Below are positions 24,551 to 33,753 of a stretch of DNA of 64,000 nucleotides, in pieces (the first letter of the stretch is position 1; each line of letters begins with the position of its first letter). The stretch lies in the NCBI RefSeq assembly GCF_019083965.1, contig NZ_JAHRCY010000010.1:186001-250000 (forward strand), read 5' to 3'. Made by a program: the position numbers and the translations under genes. The stretch is from Catellatospora tritici (GTDB taxonomy: Bacteria > Actinomycetota > Actinomycetes > Mycobacteriales > Micromonosporaceae). The notes beneath the pieces are model-generated. The model ran no database searches. It was not told the DNA's origin and saw only the letters and a program-made list of their open reading frames with translations.

Positions 24551-25283
24551 CGGCGGTCCCCAGGTAGGCGGTGATGACACGGTCGTCGGCCCGTACCTCG
24601 TCGTAGCCGCCCTCGACCAGGACCCGGCCCGACTGCAGCACGGTCACCCGGTCGGCCAGCGCCCCGACGACGGCCATGTTGTGCTCGACCAGCACGACGG
24701 TGCGGCCGTCGCGGACCCGGCCGATCAGGTCGACGGTGCGGTCGACGTCCTCCAGGCCCATCCCGGCGGTCGGCTCGTCCAGGAGCAGCACCTTCGGGTC
24801 CAGCGCGAGCGCGAGGGCCAGTTCCAGGGCGCGCTTGCGGCCGTAGGCGAGGCTGTCGGCGGTGTGGACGGCCAGGTCCGCCAGGCCGACGAGGTCGAGC
24901 AGTTCCAGTGCCCGGGGCCGGTGGCGGCGCAGGATCTTGTCGGAGCGCCAGAACTGCCAGCCGGTGCCCTGCAGTGCCAGCTCGACGTGCTCGACTGCGG
25001 TCATACCGGGGAAGAGGCTGGTGATCTGGAACGAGCGGGCCACGCCCAGCCGGGCGACCTGCTCCGGCGGCAGGCCGGTGATGTCGCGCCCGCACGCCTC
25101 GATCCGGCCCGAAGTCGGGGCCAGGAACCCGGTGAGCAGGTTGAAGAGGGTGGTCTTGCCCGCCCCGTTGGGCCCGACCAGGGCGTGCACGCTGCCCTCG
25201 GTGATGTCGAGGTCGACGCCGTCCACCGCGCGGAAGCCGCGGAAGTCACGGGTCAGGCCCCGGGCGGAAAGTGCATATGACAC
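24537..25283 (-). CDS. livG: ABC transporter ATPase LivG (system 1), first gene of operon
   Basis: A 248-residue ATPase of the LivG type, with Walker A GPNGAGKTTLF, the family-typical signature in which LSYG-like LAYGRKRALELALAL replaces LSGGQ, Walker B LLLDEPTAGMG, and the C-terminal EHNMAVV. It is first in the operon, so the promoter should lie in the 177 bp between its start and the divergent DUF1304 gene. The operon order livG-livF-binding protein-livH-livM differs from the second system by gene order. Confidence 0.93.
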   Translation of the reverse strand: MSYALSARGLTRDFRGFRAVDGVDLDITEGSVHALVGPNGAGKTTLFNLLTGFLAPTSGRIEACGRDITGLPPEQVARLGVARSFQITSLFPGMTAVEHVELALQGTGWQFWRSDKILRRHRPRALELLDLVGLADLAVHTADSLAYGRKRALELALALALDPKVLLLDEPTAGMGLEDVDRTVDLIGRVRDGRTVVLVEHNMAVVGALADRVTVLQSGRVLVEGGYDEVRADDRVITAYLGTADVAR

Positions 25284-25460
25284 AGCTCACCTCTTCCGGA
25301 TCAGATTTCGGAAAAGCTACGGTGCTGTGTCGGTCCGGACTATGTGCGCCAACGACATGAAGACGGACCTTTGAGTAGGTGACCGTCACGTGTGGTCGGA
25401 GGGCACGTGGCCAGAGTCCCCACTGGTTGTGCTGACCAGATGTACGTGACAATGGCGTGC

Positions 25461-25838
25461 ATGAACCTGATCGCCCAGGTGTTCGCGGCGCTCGCCGGCC
25501 TGCTGCACGTCTTGATCTTCGTGATGGAGAGCGTGCTGTTCCGGCGCCCGCAGGTGCACGGCCGGTTCCGCACCCGGCCCGAAGACCTCGACGCGGTCCG
25601 GCCGTGGGCACTCAACCAGGGCTTCTACAACCTGTTCCTGGCCCTCGGCGCGCTGGGCGGGGTGGTCGTCGTCCACACCGGACCGGTCACCGTCGGCGCG
25701 ACCCTGGCGCTGTTCAGCTGCGCCTGCATGCTCGGCGCGGCCCTCGTGCTGATCGCGACCGACCGGAGGATGGCCCGCGCCGCCCTCACCCAGGGGTTGT
25801 TCCCGGCGCTCGCCCTAGCCGCCGCGCTGTCTGCCTGA
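25461..25838 (+). CDS. DUF1304 family small membrane protein
   Basis: A 125-residue protein has four predicted membrane helices (residues about 3-25, 50-72, 78-98, 105-124). The family hallmark is a first helix ending in LLHVLIFVMESVLF, with its conserved His and Glu, followed by an NQGFYNLFLALGAL motif. The function of DUF1304 is unknown. The first in-frame ATGs are at 25440 and 25452; 25461 gives the usual family N-terminus (MNLIAQVFAAL), but no candidate has a good ribosome site. Confidence 0.82.
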   Translation: MNLIAQVFAALAGLLHVLIFVMESVLFRRPQVHGRFRTRPEDLDAVRPWALNQGFYNLFLALGALGGVVVVHTGPVTVGATLALFSCACMLGAALVLIATDRRMARAALTQGLFPALALAAALSA

Positions 25839-25904
25839 GTGCGGCCGACAGCGCCTCCCACGTAGGAGTGGGACTCCCAGACATACCGAACAGCGGTTCG
25901 GTGA

Positions 25905-26855
25905 TCAGGAGGACGGCGCGGGCCGGGTCGAGGCGCGAAGGTCGTCGATCAGACGTGCCACCAGCGGGCGCAACGCTGCTGATCTCGCGCGACGCCAGGC
26001 GGAGATGGTCGGCATGACCGTGTCCGGGATCGTCGCGGCCCGGATGCACCACATTCCGGCCAAGCCCACGACGAAGCGTGACGCCTCCGGCGGCAACGCC
26101 TGCAACAGCCGGTACGCCCGGTCTGTCGCCGACTGCTGACCAAGGGCGTGTCCGGTGGCGACCACATCCGCCGCCAACTGGGCGATATCGATCCATGGGG
26201 CGCCCGCGGCCGCGTACGCCCAATCGAGCAGCACCGCCGATCCTGTCTCCGCGTCGACCGTCGTGTTGTCGAGGCGAATGTCGCGATGGACCAACGCGCC
26301 GCCGACAGTCCAGCGGTCCCACCCGGCCACCAGATCAGCCGCTGGACCAGCGAAGGTCGCTTCCCAGTCGTCGCCCGCGCCGAGCTCGAGCACGCGTGCC
26401 CAACCGTCGAAGTCGAAGATGCGCTCGGCGACCGGCGGCAGGGTTCCCGGTGCCGAGTGCTCGCCGGCCGTCCGGCAGGCGTGTACCACGGCCGCGATGG
26501 ACGCATCGGTCCACACCTTTTCGGTGGTGCCCGTGGCCCAGGTGGTGACCAGCGCGATCCAGGGTCCGTTCTCGACGGTCGCCAGGCGTCGAGGTGCGGG
26601 CACCGACGCGGGCAGCACGTCCAGAATCGCCGACTCCTGCCGGACCATCGCATGATTTCGTGCGCGGACCTCGGCGGACACCGCCTTGACGAAGACCTGA
26701 CGGCCGTCGGCCAGCCGCAGCCCCGCGGCCGGGCCGGGCGACATGCCCCCGTGCAGATCCGCATGGCCGACGATCTCCGAACCGAGCGCCTCAGCGACGG
26801 CCATCCGCACCGGTTTGGGTGTGTCGGCCCACGGGGCCCGTGGTGTGAACGTCAC
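25905..26855 (-). CDS. Aminoglycoside phosphotransferase (APH)-family protein
   Basis: A 316-residue kinase-fold protein. It has the Brenner motif VHRDIRLDN at about residues 188-196 (catalytic Asp and Asn), the metal-binding Asp in VLLDWAYAAAG, and an N-lobe Lys in RQVFVKAVSAEVRARNH. Members phosphorylate antibiotics, choline, homoserine or other small alcohols; this one has no partner gene to name the substrate, so resistance should not be assumed. The GTG at 26855 is a best guess. Codon use is visibly less GC3-biased than in the flanking liv genes, suggesting later acquisition. It sits between the two liv systems. Confidence 0.8.
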   Translation of the reverse strand: MTFTPRAPWADTPKPVRMAVAEALGSEIVGHADLHGGMSPGPAAGLRLADGRQVFVKAVSAEVRARNHAMVRQESAILDVLPASVPAPRRLATVENGPWIALVTTWATGTTEKVWTDASIAAVVHACRTAGEHSAPGTLPPVAERIFDFDGWARVLELGAGDDWEATFAGPAADLVAGWDRWTVGGALVHRDIRLDNTTVDAETGSAVLLDWAYAAAGAPWIDIAQLAADVVATGHALGQQSATDRAYRLLQALPPEASRFVVGLAGMWCIRAATIPDTVMPTISAWRRARSAALRPLVARLIDDLRASTRPAPSS

Positions 26856-26987
26856 GCCGCATCGTACGTCGGCCACCGGCCTGTGCGGCGGCCGAAAGCG
26901 GTCGCCCGGGCGAACTCGCAGGGCGTGGCGCGCGGCCCGGCTGTCGACCGGACCGCGCGCCACCTCTCGCCGTCGGCGGAGGCCGGG

Positions 26988-27962
26988 TCATCCCTCCTGG
27001 CGTACGGGGCGGCGCAGCCATACGGGCAGCGTCACCCCGATGCGGGCGAGCCCGCCGGGGAAGAAGTACACGGCCAGGATGAACACCACGCCGAGCACGA
27101 ACATCGGCTGCGCCAGCGGGCCGGGCAGGTCCGTGGCGTAGTCGGTGAGCTGGTAGTCCAGGAACGTGAACAGCGCGCCGCCCAGCGCCGGGCCGAATCG
27201 GCTGCCCGGCCCGCCGAGCACCACCATGACCAGCAGGGTCAGGGTGAGGTCGGAGGAGGCCAGGTGCGGGGCGGCGCCGCCGACGACCAGGACGTACACC
27301 GTGCCGCCGAGCGCGGCCAGGGCTCCGGCCAGCACGAACGACATCAGCTTGTACCGGTACGGCGACAGCCCCAGCACCCCGACCCGCCGTGCGTCGTCGC
27401 GGATCGCCGACAGCACCCGCCCGACCGGCGACCGGCCCACCCGGTGCAGCACCACCAGCACCACCACCAGGTAGGCCAGCGCCAGCCAGTACAGGTTGAC
27501 CGTGTTGACGACCCCCACCAGCGCGTCGGGCATGCCCTTGGCGATGGTGGCGCCCTCCTCGCCGCCGGTCAGCCCGCCCGGGTCCCGGGCCACGATGATC
27601 GCGCCGACCTGCGCGAACGCCAGCGTCACCATCGAGAACGCGATTCCGTCCACGCGCAGCGCCACCGCGCCGAGCAGCGCCGCGACCACGGTCCCGGCGA
27701 CCATCGCGAGCAGCGCCGCCACCGGCAGCGCGAACCCGTGGTTCATCAGGATCACGGTCAGGTACGCGCCGATCGCGAAGTACAGCGCGTGCCCGAACGA
27801 CAGCAGGCCGGTGCGGCCGAACAGCAGGTCGTAGCCCGCGGCCAGGCCCGCGAAGACCAGGCACAGCGCCAGCAGGTTCAGTGTTCCCGGCGCGTTGAAC
27901 GCCTGCCCGTACGGCAGCAGCGCCAGCAGTATGGCCAGGCCCAGGGGCCACCATCGCCTCAT
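26988..27962 (-). CDS. livM: Branched-chain amino acid-type ABC permease LivM (system 2)
   Basis: A 324-residue LivM-type permease with the LLFGRTGLLSFGHALYFAIGAY landmark near residues 47-68 and the coupling-helix sequence SPVGRVLSAIRDDARRVGVLG. About nine hydrophobic segments. ATG 27962 overlaps the livH2 stop (ATGA). The much longer open frame upstream is antisense and out of character. Sequence is clearly different from the system-1 LivM, so this is not a recent duplication. Confidence 0.92.
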   Translation of the reverse strand: MRRWWPLGLAILLALLPYGQAFNAPGTLNLLALCLVFAGLAAGYDLLFGRTGLLSFGHALYFAIGAYLTVILMNHGFALPVAALLAMVAGTVVAALLGAVALRVDGIAFSMVTLAFAQVGAIIVARDPGGLTGGEEGATIAKGMPDALVGVVNTVNLYWLALAYLVVVLVVLHRVGRSPVGRVLSAIRDDARRVGVLGLSPYRYKLMSFVLAGALAALGGTVYVLVVGGAAPHLASSDLTLTLLVMVVLGGPGSRFGPALGGALFTFLDYQLTDYATDLPGPLAQPMFVLGVVFILAVYFFPGGLARIGVTLPVWLRRPVRQEG

Positions 27963-28813
27963 GCTCTCGCCAATCCCTTCGGGCGCCAGAGCAGGACGAC
28001 GGCCAGTAGTGCGACCACGCACACGTCGCCGGCCCCGGAGCCGCCGTAGTAGTTCACGAACTGCTGCAGCAGCGCGACCAGGATCGCGGCGACCGCCGAG
28101 CCGGGCACCGAGCCCATACCGCCGATGACCACCACGATGAACGCGAAGATGAGCAGCGAGCCGCCGGTGGTGGGGGAGACGGTGCTGAAGTAGATCCCGG
28201 CCAGCGAGCCGGCCAGCGCCGCGGCGGCGCCGCCGATGGCGAACACCAGCGTGAACGCCTTGCGCACGTCGATGCCCAGGGCGGTGACCATCTCCCGGTT
28301 CTCCACCCCGGCGCGCACGATCAGGCCGTAGCGGGTGTAGCGCAGGAACGCGGCCAGGGCGAGGAACACCAGCACCGCGGCCCCGATGAGCAGGAACCGG
28401 TCGGCCGGGATGCGGGCGCCGAACACCGACACCACGCCCTCGGTCCAGGCCGGGCGGGGGAACGGCCGCGGGTCGGCGCCGAACACCGACTGCAGCAGTG
28501 CCACCCCGGCCAGCGACAGGCCGACGGTGACCAGCACCTGTTCGATGGTGCGCCGGTACAGCGGCCGGATCAGCACCAGTTCGACCAGGACCGCCGTGAC
28601 GACCCCGGCGGCCACGCCGACGAGCACGGCCGCCTCGACGGGCATGAAGTCGGCGGCCCACCAGGTGGCGTACGCGCCGACGGACAGGAACAGGCCGTGC
28701 GCGAAGTTGAGCACGTCGGCTAGGCCGAACACCAGCGACAGGCCGGAGGCGACCAGGAAGTACAGCGCGGCCAGGCCCAGACCGGTGACGGTCAGCAGGA
28801 CGATCGTCGACAT
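27959..28813 (-). CDS. livH: Branched-chain amino acid-type ABC permease LivH (system 2)
   Basis: A 284-residue permease with about eight membrane segments, the LivH markers ALYFLVASGLSLVFGL and VLNFAHGLFLSVGAY, and the coupling loop VENREMVTALGIDVRKAF. Its ATG overlaps the livF2 stop by one base (TGATG) and its own stop overlaps livM2 by 4 bp. The strand GSLLIFAFIVVVIGGMGSVPGS near the C-terminus is also typical. Confidence 0.92.
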   Translation of the reverse strand: MSTIVLLTVTGLGLAALYFLVASGLSLVFGLADVLNFAHGLFLSVGAYATWWAADFMPVEAAVLVGVAAGVVTAVLVELVLIRPLYRRTIEQVLVTVGLSLAGVALLQSVFGADPRPFPRPAWTEGVVSVFGARIPADRFLLIGAAVLVFLALAAFLRYTRYGLIVRAGVENREMVTALGIDVRKAFTLVFAIGGAAAALAGSLAGIYFSTVSPTTGGSLLIFAFIVVVIGGMGSVPGSAVAAILVALLQQFVNYYGGSGAGDVCVVALLAVVLLWRPKGLARA

Positions 28814-29499
28814 CAGCGGCCCACCCCGAGCAGAGACGTGGTCAGCTCGGCGTCGCCGAGCAGGTGCTTGGCGTCGCCGGTCCAGGCGACGCTGCCCGCG
28901 GCGAGCACCACGGCGGTGCCCGCGAGGCGGCGTACCACCGCGAGGTTCTGCTCGACCAGCAGCACCGGCACGGTGGCCGCGACCCGCTCCAGGGCCTCGG
29001 CCACCTCGGTGACCACCTTGGGCGCCAGGCCCTTGGTGGGCTCGTCGACCAGCAGCAGCCGGTTGCGGTTCTGCAGCACCCGGCCCAGGGCCAGCATCTG
29101 CTGCTGCCCGCCCGACAGCGAACCCGCCTTCTGCTGCCCGCGCTTGAGCAGCTCGGGGAACAGGTTGTAGACGAGGTCGAGGTCGGTCTCGCCGCGCGCG
29201 GCCAGCCGCAGGTTCTCGGTCACGGTCAGTCCGGCGAACACGCAACGGTCCTCCGGCACGTAGCCCAGGCCCGCCTGGACCCGCTCGTGGGTCCGCTGCC
29301 CGGCCAGGTCGGCGCCGTCGAACAGCACGCGCCCGGTGCTCGGGTTGAGCCCGACCAGCGCCCGCATCGTCGTGGTCTTCCCGGCGCCGTTGCGGCCCAG
29401 CAGCGCGGTGACCCCGCTGGGGGCGACGCCGAAGCTCACGCCCTGCAGGATGTGCAGGCCCGACAGGTGTACGTCGAGATCGTGTACGTCGAGGATCAC
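28813..29499 (-). CDS. livF: ABC transporter ATPase LivF (system 2)
   Basis: A 228-residue ATPase: Walker A GRNGAGKTTTM, signature SLSGGQQQMLALGRVL, Walker B LLLVDEPTKGLAP, and LLVEQNLAVV at the C-terminal side. The GTG at 29499 overlaps the livG2 stop by 4 bp (GTGA) and matches the family N-terminus (ILDVHDLDVH). It functions with LivG2 on the LivH2/LivM2 channel. Confidence 0.92.
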   Translation of the reverse strand: MILDVHDLDVHLSGLHILQGVSFGVAPSGVTALLGRNGAGKTTTMRALVGLNPSTGRVLFDGADLAGQRTHERVQAGLGYVPEDRCVFAGLTVTENLRLAARGETDLDLVYNLFPELLKRGQQKAGSLSGGQQQMLALGRVLQNRNRLLLVDEPTKGLAPKVVTEVAEALERVAATVPVLLVEQNLAVVRRLAGTAVVLAAGSVAWTGDAKHLLGDAELTTSLLGVGR

Positions 29500-30245
29500 A
29501 ACGCCTCCCCGAGGTATGCCTCCTGCACGACGGGGTCGGCCATGACCTCGTCGGGGGTGCCGCAGGCCAGCAGCGCGCCGTGGTGCATGACCGCCAGCCG
29601 GTCGGCCAGGTCCAGGATGACGTGCATGTGGTGCTCCACCATGATCACGGCCCGGTCGCCGGTGCCGGACACCTGCCGGATCACCTCGACGAGGGCGGGC
29701 ACGTCGGCCGAGGCGACCCCGGCCATCGGTTCGTCCAGCAGCATCACGGCCGGTTCGCCCGCGAGCAGCAGCGCGATCTCCAGCACCCGCTTCTCGCCAT
29801 GCGACAGGGTGCGGGCGTCGATGTCGGCGCGGGGTAGCAGCCCGACCGTGTCCAGGCACTCGTCGGCCCGGCGGGCCACCTCCCGGTACGAGTCGGCCCG
29901 CCGCCACAGCGAGCTGGAACCACCCGCCCTGGCCTGGACGGCCAGTCTTACGTTCTCGCGCACACTCAGCGAGCCGAACACCGAGGAGGACTGGAAGGTG
30001 CGCCCGAGCCCGTGACGGGCTCGGGCGTGCGGGGTCAGGCGGGTGATGTCCCGCCCCGCCAGGTGCACCCGGCCGGAGGTGGCCGGGTGCAGCCCTGAGA
30101 TCAGGTTGAACAGCGAGGTCTTGCCGGCGCCGTTGGGGCCGATGACGCCGAGGAACTCGCCGGGGTGAAGCTCGACCGTGACTCCGTCCACGATCGAGAC
30201 TTCACCGATGCGCCAGGTCAGCGCGTCTGTGCTGAGGACCGGCAT
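29496..30245 (-). CDS. livG: ABC transporter ATPase LivG (system 2)
   Basis: A 249-residue ATPase with Walker A GPNGAGKTSLF, the LivG-style signature LSHGEKRVLEIALLL, Walker B VMLLDEPMAGV and the terminal VEHHMHVILDLADR. It lies 3 bp after the binding-protein stop, so the operon order is binding protein, livG, livF, livH, livM, the more usual order, in contrast to system 1. Confidence 0.92.
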   Translation of the reverse strand: MPVLSTDALTWRIGEVSIVDGVTVELHPGEFLGVIGPNGAGKTSLFNLISGLHPATSGRVHLAGRDITRLTPHARARHGLGRTFQSSSVFGSLSVRENVRLAVQARAGGSSSLWRRADSYREVARRADECLDTVGLLPRADIDARTLSHGEKRVLEIALLLAGEPAVMLLDEPMAGVASADVPALVEVIRQVSGTGDRAVIMVEHHMHVILDLADRLAVMHHGALLACGTPDEVMADPVVQEAYLGEAL

Positions 30246-30248
30246 TGG

Positions 30249-31406
30249 TCAGGACTTCATCGCGGCCACCGGCGGGGCGACCTCGTCCGGGTTGAGGGCC
30301 TTGACCAGCTGCGGCGCGCCGCCGACCAGCTTCACCTGGAACATCGGCTGCAGCAGCGCGTGGTCCTCCTTGCGGATGGTCATCGCACCCTTGATGCCGT
30401 CGAAGCTCCAGCCCTCCAGCGCGGCGATCATCTTCTCGACGTCGTCGCCGGCCTGCAGCGCGTGCACGATCATCTGGGCGGCGTTGAAGCCGTCCGGGGT
30501 GAACAGGTCCAGGCCGCCGGGCACGGCCGCGGCCGCCGCCTTGGCCACCGCGTTGTCGGTCGCGCCGGGGAAGTGGTGCGACAGGAAGGAGACTCGGTCA
30601 CCGGCCTTGCCGAAGGTCGGGTACGACGCCTTCTGGTCCAGACCGGTCACGACCAGCGTGCTGGCCAGCACGTTCTGCTGGTCCAGGGCCTGCCACATGG
30701 CGCTGGCGGTGGTGCCCGCCCAGGCCACGAACAGCAGGTCCGGCTTGGCCTTGACGACCTGGCTGGCGAACGGGGTGAAGTCCGTCGCGCTCGCCGGGAC
30801 CTCCAGCGCGGTCACGGTGGCGCCCGCGCCGCCGATCACGGCGGTCACCGCCGCCTCGTTGGCCTTGCCGAAGGCGGTGTCCTGCGTGAAGACCAGCACC
30901 TTCTTGCCCGCCGGGTCGGCGATGAACGACTTCGCGGCCAGCACGTCCTGGTAGGACTGGCGGCCCGAGCGGAAGGTGTACTTGTTGACGCCGGTGATGC
31001 CGTCGGTCGCGGCCGGGCCGGAGACGAACAGCACCTTGTTCTGCGCGGCCAGCGGGGCGACCTGGAGCGCCACGCCCGAACCGGTGGAGCCGGCGATGAC
31101 CTTGACGCCCTTGCCGACGAGGTCCTTGACCGCCGAGACGGCCTTGGCCGGGTCGCCCGCGTCGTCGGACTCGAGCAGCTCGATGGTGCGGTCGCCGACC
31201 TTGTTGGTGCCGTTGGTGGCGTACGCCAGCCCGGCCTTGAAGCCGTCGATGTACTGCTTGCCGTAGCTGGCCAGGGCGCCGGTCTGGGAGTAAACCAGCC
31301 CGACCGACACCTTCCCGCCCTGCGGGGTCGCCGCGTCCTGCGGGCTGCCGCAGGCCGCCAGGGCGAGCGCCGACGCGGTGGCGAGAATGACGAGTCGCCG
31401 TTTCAT
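30249..31406 (-). CDS. ABC transporter substrate-binding lipoprotein (system 2), first gene of operon
   Basis: A 385-residue type-I binding protein. A lipoprotein signal (MKRRLVILATASALALAAC) puts the lipid on Cys19, and the mature chain opens KVSVGLVYSQTGALASYGKQ, the Leu/Ile/Val-type first strand and ligand loop. A well-placed AAGGAG 8 bases before ATG 31406 supports the start. Ligand unknown; branched-chain amino acids, amides or aromatic acids are possible. Its promoter shares 151 bp with a divergent hydrolase. Confidence 0.9.
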   Translation of the reverse strand: MKRRLVILATASALALAACGSPQDAATPQGGKVSVGLVYSQTGALASYGKQYIDGFKAGLAYATNGTNKVGDRTIELLESDDAGDPAKAVSAVKDLVGKGVKVIAGSTGSGVALQVAPLAAQNKVLFVSGPAATDGITGVNKYTFRSGRQSYQDVLAAKSFIADPAGKKVLVFTQDTAFGKANEAAVTAVIGGAGATVTALEVPASATDFTPFASQVVKAKPDLLFVAWAGTTASAMWQALDQQNVLASTLVVTGLDQKASYPTFGKAGDRVSFLSHHFPGATDNAVAKAAAAAVPGGLDLFTPDGFNAAQMIVHALQAGDDVEKMIAALEGWSFDGIKGAMTIRKEDHALLQPMFQVKLVGGAPQLVKALNPDEVAPPVAAMKS

Positions 31407-31557
31407 ATCGGGGTCTCCTTGGTTACCGTTGTGGTCCACGCCACGCTATGGACGCCGCCACCAGGCGGCCATGTGGTCCGCCACCACACCGCACCCCCCG
31501 ATGGTGTGGGTCGCAACCCATCGCGCGCGTGCGGAGAGATCCGTACGGTTGCCCCAC

Positions 31558-32409
31558 GTGACCCTCCTCCAGCCAGACGAGTTCGACGTCGCCGTCGCGG
31601 GCGGCAGCCTGCGGGTGTGCCGCTGGCCCGGCGAAGGCCCGACTGTAGTGGCCCTGCACGGCATCACCGCCAACGCCCTGTCCTACGCCGTGCTCGCCGA
31701 GAAGCTCGGCGGCGTGATCGACCTGGTCGCCCCGGACCTGCGCGGCCGGGCGGGCAGCGCGGGCCTGCCGGGGCCGTACGGGCTGGCCGCGCACGCCGCC
31801 GACGTGGTCGCGCTGCTGGACCACCTCGGCGTGGAGCGGGCGGTGCTGGTCGGGCACTCGATGGGCGGGTTCGTCGCGGCGCTGACCGCGGTGATGTACC
31901 CGGACCGGGTGTCGTCGGTGCTGCTGGTCGACGGCGGGGTGGCGTTCGGCATCCCGGCCGGGGTCGACATCGACGCGCTGCTGCTGGCGGTCATCGGCCC
32001 GGCGATGAAGCGCCTGTCGATGGTGTTCCCGACCGTGGACGCCTACCTGGACTTCTGGTCGGAGCACCCGGCGCTGGGGCCGTACTGGTCGGCGGCGATC
32101 GAGGCGTACGCGCTGCGGGACCTGCATGGGGACCGGCCGTCGTGCAACGTGGAGGCGATCCGGGCCGACGCGAGCGACACGCTGGTGCACGAGCCGACGA
32201 CCACGGCGTACCGGACGGTGACCTGCCCGATCAAGGTGCTGTGGGCGCCGCGCGGGCTGCTGGACGAGCCGACGGGGCTGTACCGCGCCGAGACGCTGGC
32301 CGAGGTCCCGAACGAGCTGGTACCCGACGTCAACCACTACACGATCCTGATCGGGGAGCAGGGCGCGGCGGTGGTGGCCGCCCACATCCGCGAGCTGGTC
32401 CAACGCTGA
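31558..32409 (+). CDS. Alpha/beta hydrolase
   Basis: A 283-residue hydrolase of the alpha/beta fold. The oxyanion-hole HGITA follows strand 3 (VVALHGITANAL), the nucleophile elbow is GHSMGG with Ser101, and the general base is probably His260 (VNHYTI). The acid is probably the Asp in the RGLLDEP segment. Esterase, epoxide hydrolase or C-C hydrolase activities all occur in this superfamily; nothing narrows the substrate. The GTG start is reached after a region containing TGGGTCGCAACCCA, an inverted repeat between it and the divergent transport operon. Confidence 0.82.
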   Translation: MTLLQPDEFDVAVAGGSLRVCRWPGEGPTVVALHGITANALSYAVLAEKLGGVIDLVAPDLRGRAGSAGLPGPYGLAAHAADVVALLDHLGVERAVLVGHSMGGFVAALTAVMYPDRVSSVLLVDGGVAFGIPAGVDIDALLLAVIGPAMKRLSMVFPTVDAYLDFWSEHPALGPYWSAAIEAYALRDLHGDRPSCNVEAIRADASDTLVHEPTTTAYRTVTCPIKVLWAPRGLLDEPTGLYRAETLAEVPNELVPDVNHYTILIGEQGAAVVAAHIRELVQR

Positions 32410-32499
32410 TCAGGTTGTGACCGGCGCCACAATCGGCGTCCGGAACATGTGGTTCGCACCCATTTCGGCGAGGTTAACGGCGGTCGTAGTTTCCGGGCC

Positions 32500-33747
32500 A
32501 TGACCCGTCCCCGCTGGTTCACCACTCTGCTGACCGGCGTCGCGGCCCTGGCCGCCGCGACCGCCGCGACCGCCGTCGCCATCGCGCCCGCCCAGGCCGC
32601 CGCGACCCTGACCCAGGTCACCGGCTTCGGCAGCAACCCCGGTGCCCTGTCCATGTACGCCTACCGGCCCACCGGCCTGCCCACCGGTGCCCCGCTGGTC
32701 GTCGCCCTGCACGGCTGCACCCAGACCGCCAACGACTACTTCGCCAACTCCGGCTGGCAGAAGTACGCCGACCTCTACGGTTTCGCCCTGGTGCTGCCGC
32801 AGCAGAGCTCGGCCAACAACGCCAACTCCTGCTTCAACTTCTTCCAGCCCAGCGACGCCACCCGCGGGCAGGGCGAGGCGCTGTCGGTCAAGCAGATGGT
32901 CGACTACGCCAAGACCAACTACGGCAGTGACGCCGCGCGGATCTACGTGACCGGGCTGTCGGCGGGCGGGGCGATGACCTCGGTCATGCTCGCCACGTAC
33001 CCGGACGTGTTCGCGGGCGGCGCGGTGGTCGCCGGGCTGGCGTACCGCTGCGCCACCGACACCTCCAGCGCCTACACCTGCATGTACGGCGCGGTCAGCA
33101 AGACCCCGACGCAGTGGGGCGACCTGGTGCGCAACGCCTACGCCGGTTACCCCGGGCCGTGGCCGAAGGTGTCGATCTGGGCGGGCAGCTCGGACACGAC
33201 CGTGGTGCCCGCCAACGCCGACGAGCTGCGCGACCAGTGGGTCAACGTGCACGGCATCAGCACCACCGCCACCGGCACCAGCAGCCTGCCCGCCAGCACC
33301 ACCCGCACCGTGTACGGCACCGGCCAGGTGATCACCTACCGGGTGCAGGGCATCGGGCACGGCACGCCGGTCGACCCGGGCAGCGGCGTGGACCAGTGCG
33401 GGGCGGCGGCCGCCTACTTCCTGGACTCGATCTGCTCGTCGTACCGCATCGCCCAGGACTGGGGCCTGGCCACCGGCGGCCCGGCGCCGTCCCCGTCGGC
33501 CAGCGCCTCGCCCGCGCCCAGCCCGTCCGCCTCGCCGAGCGCGTCGCCCAGCCCCAGCCCGACCAACCAGCCCTGCTTCACCGCCAGCAACTACGCCCAG
33601 ACCACGGCCGGGCGTGCCCACCAGAGCGGCGGCTACACCTACGCCAACGGCTCCAACCAGGCCATGGGCCTGTGGAACGTGGCCGTCATCCACACCCTGC
33701 GCCAGACCGGCCCCAACTACTACGTCCTCGCCGACGGCCAGTGCTGA
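32500..33747 (+). CDS. Secreted PHB depolymerase-like esterase (CE1-type)
   Basis: A 415-residue exported esterase. A signal peptide (residues 1-34, ending AQA) is followed by a catalytic domain with the oxyanion region LHGCTQTANDY, lipase box GLSAGGAM (Ser154), Asp232 (SSDTT) and His287 (GIGHG). A Pro/Ser-rich linker (about 326-350) leads to a C-terminal segment GRAHQSGGYTYANGSNQAMG that resembles the substrate-binding domain of poly(3-hydroxybutyrate) depolymerases. It would hydrolyse PHB or a feruloyl/acetyl ester outside the cell. The intracellular 3-hydroxybutyrate dehydrogenase at 12346 could use its product; the linkage is inferred. Confidence 0.85.
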   Translation: MTRPRWFTTLLTGVAALAAATAATAVAIAPAQAAATLTQVTGFGSNPGALSMYAYRPTGLPTGAPLVVALHGCTQTANDYFANSGWQKYADLYGFALVLPQQSSANNANSCFNFFQPSDATRGQGEALSVKQMVDYAKTNYGSDAARIYVTGLSAGGAMTSVMLATYPDVFAGGAVVAGLAYRCATDTSSAYTCMYGAVSKTPTQWGDLVRNAYAGYPGPWPKVSIWAGSSDTTVVPANADELRDQWVNVHGISTTATGTSSLPASTTRTVYGTGQVITYRVQGIGHGTPVDPGSGVDQCGAAAAYFLDSICSSYRIAQDWGLATGGPAPSPSASASPAPSPSASPSASPSPSPTNQPCFTASNYAQTTAGRAHQSGGYTYANGSNQAMGLWNVAVIHTLRQTGPNYYVLADGQC

Positions 33748-33753
33748 GATGAC

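Noticed and set aside
25905..26855. Calling the APH-family protein an aminoglycoside-resistance gene.
   Set aside because: The family covers many small-molecule kinases; no substrate-specific residues or context support resistance.
26148..28049. A 633-codon plus-strand frame over the phosphotransferase and livM2.
   Set aside because: Low-complexity residue usage; the minus-strand genes have clear motifs.
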